Of a DNA stretch of 64,000 nt, positions 48,770 to 59,000 are shown piece after piece. The notes below the pieces were generated by a model. It ran no database searches, had not been told where the DNA came from, and worked only from the letters and a program-made list of their open reading frames with translations. Within the stretch, counting starts at the first letter, position 1. The number at the start of each line of letters is the position of its first letter. The stretch comes from Arbacia lixula (taxonomy: Eukaryota > Echinodermata > Echinoidea > Arbacioida > Arbaciidae). The stretch spans positions 16,330,046-16,394,045 of the forward strand of contig OZ022583.1 of assembly GCA_963669155.1 (NCBI GenBank), written 5' to 3'. The position numbers and the translations under genes are program-made.

Positions 48770-51700
48770 CTGGGTGGGTGGGAGAAAGGCCAGAGAAAAA
48801 AATGCATCAGATGTAAACATGATGTTCATTACACAGCCATCAAACAAATTATTATATCACTCGCTATAGGTTCAGCACTTTAAGGTTGCCCAATCATTTG
48901 CTATGATTCTATCCTATTTGAATGCACAATTTATATGTTTATGCCTCATTTTTGTGATATATATGACATGTCTCTTGAGTGGTTGGTCAGTCCATTCACC
49001 TGTGGTCTGTCTATCCCTCAACTATTATTACATAATTTGTATTAAAGTAAACATTAAACACATTGACACATGGTAAAAGCATATGAAGAACATATTCATA
49101 TTGGTATGTTCCCATACAATGTGACATGTACACATCTGCCCAATAGCATTCTATTACCATGCTGCTTTTCCACTACCTGTTCTTCCCCTCCTTGTTCAAT
49201 GCCCAACCTCCATCTTTTAGATTCCATCTTTTTGATTCCAGCCACCCTGCCCCCCCCCCCCCCCCAATCATTCTCCTCTTCCTATCCTCTTCATTCTTTT
49301 CGCTTTCCTCTTCCGCTTCTTCACTGTACTAATCCTCGTCCTCTTACCCATCCGGTTTTTTTTTTCTCTCCATCCCTCCTTCCCCTCCTCCTTCTCTTCT
49401 TCCACCACCTCTTCCTCTTTCCACATCTGTTCCTCCTCCTCCCCTTTCTCTCCTTCCTCCTACTCCTGCATCTTCTTTCTTCCTTCTCCTCCTCCTATTC
49501 ACACATCTAATCTTTCTCCTTCTCCCCCTTCCATTCCTTCTCCCCCTTCTCTTTCTCCTCTCCCCCCTCCTCTTCCTCCTCCTCCCCTTTCTCTTCTTCC
49601 TCCCCCTTCTCTTTTTCCTCCTCTCCCTCCTTTTCTTCCACCTCCTCCCCCTTCTCTTTTTCCTCCTCTCCCTCCTTTTCTTCCTCCTCCTCCCCCTTCT
49701 CTTTTTCCTCCTCTCTCTCCTTTTCTTCCTCCTCCTCCCCCACCTCCCCCTTCTCTTCTTCTTCCTCCTCCCCCTCCTTTTCTTTCTCCTCCTCCCCCTT
49801 CTTTTCTTTCTCCTCCTCCCCCTCCTTTTCTTTCTCCTCCTCCCCCTTCTTTTCTTTCTCGTCTCCCTCCTTTTTTTCCTCCTCCTCCCCCTTCTTTTCT
49901 TCCTCCTCCTCCCCTTCTCTTCTTCCTCCTCCTCCCCCTTCTCTTTTTCCTCCTCTCTCTCCTTTTCTTCCTCCTCCTCCCCCTTGTCCTCCCCCTCGTC
50001 CTCCCCCACCTCCTCCCCCTTCTCTTTTTCCTCCTCCTCTCCCTCCTTTTCTTCCTTGTCCTCTCCCTTCTCTTCTTCCTCGTCCTCCCCCACCTCCTCC
50101 CCCTACTCCCCCTTCCATTCTCCCCCTTCCATTCTCCCCCTCCCATCCCTCCCATCCCACAGCCCCTCCCTCCTCACCAGCTTCTGCTGCTGCTGCTGCC
50201 TCTGCCTCCCTCTTTTTCCTCTTGGCCCTCTGTTTATCCTCAAGCCTTAGCTTCTCCTGGTTGGCTTCGTCCCAGTAGCCGTCCTCCATCAGCCGTTGGT
50301 CCGGTCGGTACCTGCTGTCTGTGGGCGCTACATCATCCTCCGGCTCGTTCATCGTCACGGCCAGCTCATTGAAGTTATACATCTGATCTGCGTTTTGCCT
50401 GCATTGAATGGTTAAACACTCATCAATATTTACGCAAACTGGGAAGATTTATCAGAGATACAGAAAAAGAAACATTCATGTATGTTTCCATACAATGTGA
50501 CATGTACATATCTGCCCAATAGCATTCTCATTGAAGTTATACATCTGATCTGCGTTTTGCCTGCATTGAACGGTTAAACACTCATCAATATTTACGCAAA
50601 TTGGGAAGATTTATCAGAGATACAGAAAAAGAAATATTAAAAAAAATAGGAGCAGGAGGTGGGTGAACCTGTTAGGAAGGGTGAAGAGAGAAGTATAAAA
50701 GAGAAAAAGAAGTAAGAGAGGGAAAGAGGAGAGGAGAAAGAGACGAGATCAAGGACTAACAGTGAGAGAAATTATCATGAAAAGTCACATCAAGACAGAT
50801 AACAGGAGAAAGGAAAAGAACAACTATCAGTTCATTAGACAGCAACAGCATCAAATAATCCAACACAAAGAAAGAGCCATCTCACAGCTGTTGACTTCAT
50901 CTGAGCCGACTTACATTGGAGGGTTCCGTTGCCAGAGTACTTTTGATTGCCCCCTCTCGTAGACAGGCTTGCCCCTGCCAGACTTGTCCGTGGTTATGTG
51001 CAGCACTTTAGCATACTCCATCTTCTTGTCCCATGTTCCTGATAGCACAAACTTGGCCGTGTTGTTGCTGTCCATTATGACCCCCGTCACCTACAGGTCA
51101 AAGGTCAAAGAAAAAAAAACAGCTTGAATGTCTCCACAATGGCAAGTGGAAAGGAAATACATAGCTCATGTATGTTTTCATTACATTTACATGTGCAGGG
51201 CCACAAATAAAACCAGATCACAAAACAGCCTGATTAACAGTTGATAGACAGCAGATGGTTGGTTTTTTTTTGTTGTATAGAGCTGCATTTCACAGATCAA
51301 AGGAAAAGAAAACTTGGATCTTAGCTCAATGGCTGGTGAAAAAAAAATGATAAATAGCTTGCTATAGATCTTTGATACTCCATGTCAAATGTGAAAAAAA
51401 GCACAAGGTACGATACAGAAAGTGAAAAGACAGTAGATGGATCCTGATATCTTTCTGATAAAACCCCCCCCAAAAAACTCAGTGACCAGCTCAAAGACTT
51501 AACTAAAATGACTATTATAAATTGAGGACTGCCTCACAGACTGATGAAATGAATGAATATGACAAATTCAGAAATTCTTTAGTTCATAAAGAGCTAGAAG
51601 ACAACATATCATTAAATCACTTAAATTATCTTATTGAAGAGATACATTCACATTAAGAAATGCAAGAATTTTGCAGTAAGTGTCAAAATTTAGAAGTGTT

Positions 51701-54700
51701 CATTTGCAAAATTAGACATATAGAATTGGTAATTGCTAAATAAAAGCACACCAAAAAGATACACTCAAGAAAATGATCCCCTTTTGAAATCATATTATAA
51801 TTGTCCATAATCATATTTTGATACTGCCACAATTCAAACCACCCCGAGACTGATTTTTTTTAGCTTTAACATCAGATCTTTGTTTGTATGTTTTGAGTTT
51901 TGTTGTAAGTTGTAATTGTTTCAATGATTCCTGTTTGATAAATATTCTTGAAATGTTATACAATTATTTCATTCTCGTATAATTGTTGTTTCTGCAGTGA
52001 AATATACATTTTTAAAAATAAAAACATTTTTGAAAAAGACATGACGGTCTAAGTCTGCTTACCTTTCGGGGGACATCCCTGGAGAAGTAGCTGGTTGGCT
52101 TGAAGTTGAGTCGACAGACATCTTTCGTTGTGTGGTTGAACAGCTCACATTCTCCCGACTACACATGAAAAGAAGAGTTTGATAAGGTGTGACTTTGGAG
52201 AGCTGAACTATGATGTTATATCGAGCTGTCCCTAACGCATGCTAGTTGCTCTGGTTAGACATGTTTGGAAAACAATAATTTGGGGCATGAGCATGTAGAG
52301 CCTTGAAAGTTAAAAAGGGAAGAAGGAGAGAAAAGAAAAAGGGGGGGGGGGGAACAGTTAGGGAGTGAGTGCTGAATTTGCTCAAAAGGCCCTGAAGCCT
52401 TTTTTAAACTTCTCATTCATTCCCATTATTATGGCTTATGCTAATGTTTTCAAAAAGATGTACATGTATGCGTGTAAGTATGTAAATGTCCATGTATATT
52501 TTTGTATTTTTATAATGGAATGAATGAAACAAACTGAAAGTAAAACTGACCTGATCCACCCAGAGCTTGCCTACGATGATGTTGTGGACGGTGACGGTGA
52601 CCCTGGTGTAGGTGTAGTGGCTACCAGACTTCTTGAAGGTGATGTGGGCCGTGCCCTGGGGGAAGATCTGCAGGTACTTGCCCCGGAACTTGCTGCTGAT
52701 GGTGGTCTCCATCCACAGGGTCCAGTCCTTGCTCTCCACGTGGAACGCCGCCGCGGGAGGGTGGTGGCTCACCTGCAAACATAGAGGGAGGCAACACCGG
52801 TATGAGACCTAGGCAACCACGATATCAACTTCAATTCAATTCAATTCAATTCAATTCAATTCAATTCAATTCAATTCAATTCAATTCAATTCAATATCAA
52901 TTTCAAAGATCATTTACAGGGAAAGTCCACCCTGAAGTTTAGTTGGTTTTAACAAACAAGCAGCAACACAAAAAAGAAACATATAAATGATGGTTTGAAT
53001 AAAATCCGTTAGAGGATAAGAATCGTAATATTTAAAATTGTTTTTATTTTGTGACGTCACATGAGATGCTTTCCGTATCTTTTGTATATTTTCCCTATAA
53101 ATTCCCCTCTTTCTGTACTTTAATGAAGACATAGACCTTGTTCATAAAGGTATGTGTATAAAACATGGGTCTAATGATATATCAAATGCACGAATAACAT
53201 GGTTTATATCCTGTGACAAAATTAAAATTTAAAGTAGAACACCATTGATTTTAGATATATATTTTGGTATCATATGATAAAGGATAGTATAGGGTACCCA
53301 AATAGTGACTTTTCCAACCTCGCTGATCTAACAGAACGGAGAAACCCTGCATCAAAGCTTACAATTTTACTACTTCGTAATTCTTCATTATCGACTCTCC
53401 GGAACGCTGTCAGCATGATGACGTCATTCTCTGAACATGATCTGCAACCGAGCTAGCTAGCTCCTGATACATACACATTCACGCATACGTTTTGAACGCA
53501 ATTACAACCAGTGATTGACTCCGAACTTGCTCCAAAGTAAAACCAACATGTTGGGAAACACACTAGACCTTGACATCGACATTGGAGAGAATGATTCAGG
53601 TGAATTTTCTTTCAATACTGATATTGATGATGGGGGGGGGGGGGGGTGGAGACGGAAGAGGAAGGAAAGAAAGTAAAAAAAAGACGATGACGACCGCCAT
53701 ACACACAGAGTCAGAGACGGAGGAGAAGGCGCAGCGGCTGTGCTACCTCAGGCGCGTTATTAGTACAGCGCTAACTAGTCCAGATTCAGGACGTTGTTTG
53801 TGAACACACGATAGCATGCATCATCGGTGCATGCCTTGATTTGCCTCAACGCTAAGCTGCATACTGTGCGCATCATTTGCTACGCCTCCAAACAACTGCG
53901 GGGTACGATGGGCACGGTGGTTGTTTTGTGCTGTATAGTATGAGCAGGGAGGTGGGAGTTGCATAGCAGGCCGCACGGGTAGCGGACTACATACGAGTAC
54001 GTGCCTATGTGCATGTCTGGCTGGCCAGTAGAGCACTGATCCCTATGTAGAGATCGGTGATACAGCTGTATGACTCGCATAATTCAGGCCAGCCCAGCCG
54101 CCAGCAAGCTCGCCAGCTAGCTAGCCTTACTCCGGCAGCGCTGAGATGAGACGTATGTGCGTAAGAGTAAGACGGCCGTGGCTGCAGGGACAATTTCAGG
54201 ATCGGAGCTAGCGTTTGTTAGCTGTGCAGAAAACCAAGTACTGCGCTCGCGGGAAGCGTACGAACGGGAGTACACATGTACTATGTTGCAATGGCCAAGT
54301 TGTGCGGCGCGCGCCCAATGCCTCTAGCTAGATGAAAGAAAAAGATCGGCATATTTCACGACAGAATGACTACTTATTAATGAAAATGTTCAAAAGACAA
54401 ATATGTGTGTATCACTGTAAGGAAATACTTAATATAAATCATACAACAATAGGTACGAATCAACATTTGCACAGGGGATGCTCTTGAATGATGACGAATT
54501 TTGTGTACAATGCGTATGGCGAGTGTGCCTGAGTGTGTGATCTGTTCAGTTAATGACGTCCACACAAAGGGGGTCTGCCACTCACAGTTTCGCGGTAGAT
54601 GAGGAGATCATGCACGGGCCATTAGAATGGTTAATTTATATATTCTCATAGCAGTGTGAGGCTGGAAATTAATATTTTAGTGATTTCTACATAACCAGCT

Positions 54701-55947
54701 TTCCATAGATGTAAAAATGAACTATATTTAGAATTTTCGATGGAGTTCTACTTTAAAGAAAAAAAATAGTGTGCAACAAATGGGAGAGCATCTCGCATGT
54801 GACGACACAAATTCAAGACTTAAAAAAAAATCATCACTTTGACAGATATTCATCAAACTATCATTTATATCTTTCTTTTGTGTTTTTGCTTTCCTTAAAG
54901 TCAATTAAATTTCAGGGTGGACTTTCCCTTTAACATGTACACACCTGCAGATCAGCGGTTCAAGGCAAATCTGTCACAAAATAGTACCACAAACATATAT
55001 AGTATGGAGCCATCAGAACATGCGGCATCAGATAACACACACACACACGAACCAGCAGGTTAGAGGTTCAACACCCACCTGCTCACTAATGGCTCTCCAG
55101 CCCAGGTCATCCATGCGGTCACACTCGAAGGTCTCTCCCAGCAGGGGGTTGAAGGGCTTGGTCGTGCGGACCGAGGTCTCGGCGTAGGCCGAGGTGATGA
55201 AAGCGGCGACGTAGGCCATCTCCTCGCACGTGTCGTCGCACTGGGCCGCCATGTTGAGCAGGTCGCTGTAGTACATGTCCTCAGTGAGGCGCTGCAGCAT
55301 GGACAGCGGCTCGTTGAAGTTGACCTGGGGTCAAACAAGGATGGAGGAGCCATTTATCACACATGGGCCCCGCGGCATAAAACTTAATGGTAACTACCAT
55401 GGTAACATTGCTGGACAGCCAATGAAATTCAAGGTTTCCATAGAAATTGCCATTGGTAGCAAAGTTAGCGTCAATGGTAAGTTATATGCAACAGGGCCAT
55501 GGGCTGTACAGTCAAAATAGAGGCAAGAAGTTGAATCATACTAACAATGAAAATGAGGAGACAATGTGGCAAAGATTACTCAGAAAGAGCCTGTTCTCAT
55601 CAAAGGCAATGTTATTTCATTTTAACATGTCCCTTCCTTTTATATCTCTCTCCTCCTTTAATTCTCGTTTATCAGTTAATTTTCAGTTTAGTTTATTTCA
55701 TATTTCACATACAAACAAAATATTACAGAACAGTGCAATATACAGATTACACTGAATACAAAGTAAATTCAATACAAGGTGCATTCATTCTTTGTATGAG
55801 CTTAAGATGCCATGTTGAAGATAAGAGGACACAGAGCTTAGGGTGAAATATGTGGGAATCTATCAAAAAGCTGAGCTTGTATTGTATCGATTCCCTTACT
55901 TTGAGCGGAACTCTCTCTCTTCCTATTTTTTGCTTTTATAACCCTCC

Positions 55948-56009
<62 letters not shown>

Positions 56010-59000
56010 AATCTCATATTCTCCCTCACACTCCCTAACTTCATGAATGATGTGTACCTTCAGGACAACAGCAATAACATGCAACCATCTCATACACTAT
56101 GGACTGCTCTCCAACCTCTACAGTCACCACATGCCTTGTCACTGCATGATTATACATGCCACCTCCGCTCAGGCACTACCTATGTTCAAGAATTCACTGT
56201 GGCTTGTGTAAGAGCTTCTAATACATGCAATTATTCTCGCCCTGGCAGGAATAGCGTGGCTAAACCTGGCCGGGAGTGACCTGAAAAGGACGAGGGGGAA
56301 TTGAGATTGTTTGGAGGATGCAAGTGTTGAGGGCGTGGGATGATGAGAGGCAAAACTAGGACAGTTCACTCCGTGTTTACCTTGGTTACGAGCCACAGTC
56401 ATCTCTGCCACAAATACCTCAACTGCTTCCTCTTCACCACAATTCTTCCTACCTCCTTCTCCTCTTCATTCACTCCCTAGTCTTCCTCCTCCTTCTCCTC
56501 CTCCTCCTCTTTACCTTCTTCTCCTCCTCTCCACCATCTCCTCCTCGTCTTTACCTTCTCCTTCTCTTCCTTCCTTCCTTCCTTCCTTCCTTCCTTCCTT
56601 CCTTCCTTCCTCCCTCCCTCCCTCCCTCCTCCCCTCCCCCTCCTCCTCACAAAAAAACCTATGAACTTCTCTCAGGATTCTTGTCTCCAACTGGTTGCTT
56701 CCTCCTACTTCTCTTGTTTGAAAAATCTGATTAATTTTAAACAAGCTTCTCTTCTTTAACTTATTAGTCCCCCCCCCCCTCATTTGACTAAACTGATTAC
56801 TTAGTCAAAATCTTCTCTTCTCCACTACATGTGAATCATTTTCTCTGTTGTCTTCTCTCTGTGGTCTACCCTTCAACCAGTGCACTGCTTCAGTGATTCA
56901 GTGATTGATGCTTAAACATGAGAAAGCCTCATGAGAAGAAAAATATACTCTAGAGTACATACATAGAGGTGAGGTGAGGACGAAATAAACGAGAGGAAGT
57001 ATGGAAAACAGAGGGAAAGGAGGTGAAAAAGAAACAGACAGAGGCTGAAAGAACAGGAATGAGAGCAATAAAGAGGGATACATGTGGGAAAACTTTAAGT
57101 GGCTAGTGAGGGAAACACACATGGAACAGGGTCATGTTGCATTTAGGTTTTTAATTATTGTAACTTAGCATCAATGGTAACTAAAATGGCAACAGGTGTC
57201 ATAATGAGAGCTCATTGGCTATTGTCATGGTAGTTACCATTGATGGTTAGTGACAATAGTTGAAAACCTATGTATGGATCACGGCCCGGGTCTCTCAGGT
57301 CAAGAGTTCTACAGGGACAGTAGAAACTAGAGTGGCCTTCCTACACAGAGCTACCAACAGTGAAATTCAACAATCAGGAACATTTGAGGAAATTTTAAGA
57401 GGTATCAGGGAGATGCCAATCATATGCATACAACCTAATGACAATAATCTATCAATAATCAGCGAGATTGGGTGATGTGATGACATCCAAAGCAGTAATA
57501 TCGGTCTATATTCAGGGAGTCTCCTGCAAAATCCGGGAGACTTGGCAGATCTGAGCCAGGTTTGTGGCTACTCTCTACTCCTTACCGGCATGGGTATCCT
57601 GGAGAGCTCCTTGCCGATGCAGTTCTTGATGATACTCCAGAGGCTCAGGCTCTGGTTGGGCTTCTCCGGGATCTTCTTACGTCGCTGCTTGACCGTGGAC
57701 CCCATCTTGGGCCGGGGCTTCAGCCGGTTCGGGAGCTGCCACACAAAAAGAACAACCAAAATTGAGGATTAAGTTCATTTAATTTAATTTAATTTCATTC
57801 ATTTAACCATTATAAAAAAAACGAAAGAACAAAAATACAAAATATTTACAAACATAAAATTAGCAGATTTGATTTGTCCAATCAGTTAGTAAAATCCCAT
57901 TATCTCTAATGTACAGAAAATGTAATGTCAATTTGCAGTCAATATCCTTTAAAATACAGCTGCCACACAAACACATGCAAAAAGAACAACCAAAATTGAG
58001 GAATAAGTTCAGTCATTAAATTGATTGGGCGTCCAATCCCTTATTTCTAATGTACAGAAAATGTGATGTCAATTTGCGGTCAGTATTCTTAAAACTACAA
58101 AGCTTAGTTTGGTAGCTGTCGGGAGACAACTGTCTACTAGCACAAAGACAAGCAACAATAACAATAACAATAACAATGATGAATGATTAATGTGAATAAT
58201 AGTAGCTGTGACACAAAACAAGGAGAAAATGGCAACAAACAAATGATGAACGATTGTGCTTCATAGTTGTCAAACCACACAAAGAGATAGTATATCATTT
58301 TGGGCATATTGTAGCAGTACTCACCAAAAATTGACTCTTTAACGTGGGAACAGGCCATAAATAGACCACATCCTCTATTTTCTTAATACCACCTAAGTTC
58401 TACTTCTTCTCAAATTATTCTCAAATCACTATCTAAACAAAACTTCAGCAATTCTTCTTATGTTCTTTACAGAGCAACATGAAATCCTGAAATAGGATAC
58501 TCACATTGCCGTCGTCTGCGGTGTTGACAGTGACCATGGCTTCATTTTAAAAATTATTAAGTTTTTTACGATGTTCTTTGAAGAGCAAGATGAAATCTAG
58601 ACATATGGGTTACTCACATCATTGCCGTCGACTGCGGGGTTGACAGTGACCATGGCTTCTGGCTGCATGTCTTCCTCGCTACTGGCCTCCGTGTCCTCAA
58701 TGCCTCGATTGTGGACTCCCAGGCTGTCTGTGCTGGTGACACTGCCTCCACTGGCTGTCCTCCTGCAAGAGAAAACAACATGACACCATTTACTACATGT
58801 GGGACATCACAAAATAACATGGGCCATGTTGTCAATGCCTCAACCGGAGACCCCCAGGCTGTCTAAGTTGGTGACACTGCCTCCACTGGCTGTCCAGCAA
58901 GAGAAAACATGACACCATTTACTACATGTGGGACATCACATAATAAAACGGTCTGTGTCCTCAATGCCTCAACCGGGGACCCCCAGGCTGTGTAAGTTGG

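Noticed and set aside
49344..50155. Long Glu/Lys/Arg-rich open frames on the minus strand
   Set aside because: They are translations of the polypurine tract in overlapping frames. The neighbouring OSBP exon splices out cleanly at 50178 and resumes at 48769 with a perfect family C-terminus.
58829..58950. Second copy of OSBP exon 2 as an alternative exon
   Set aside because: It has an in-frame stop in the exon reading frame and no donor of its own, so it is a partial intronic copy.
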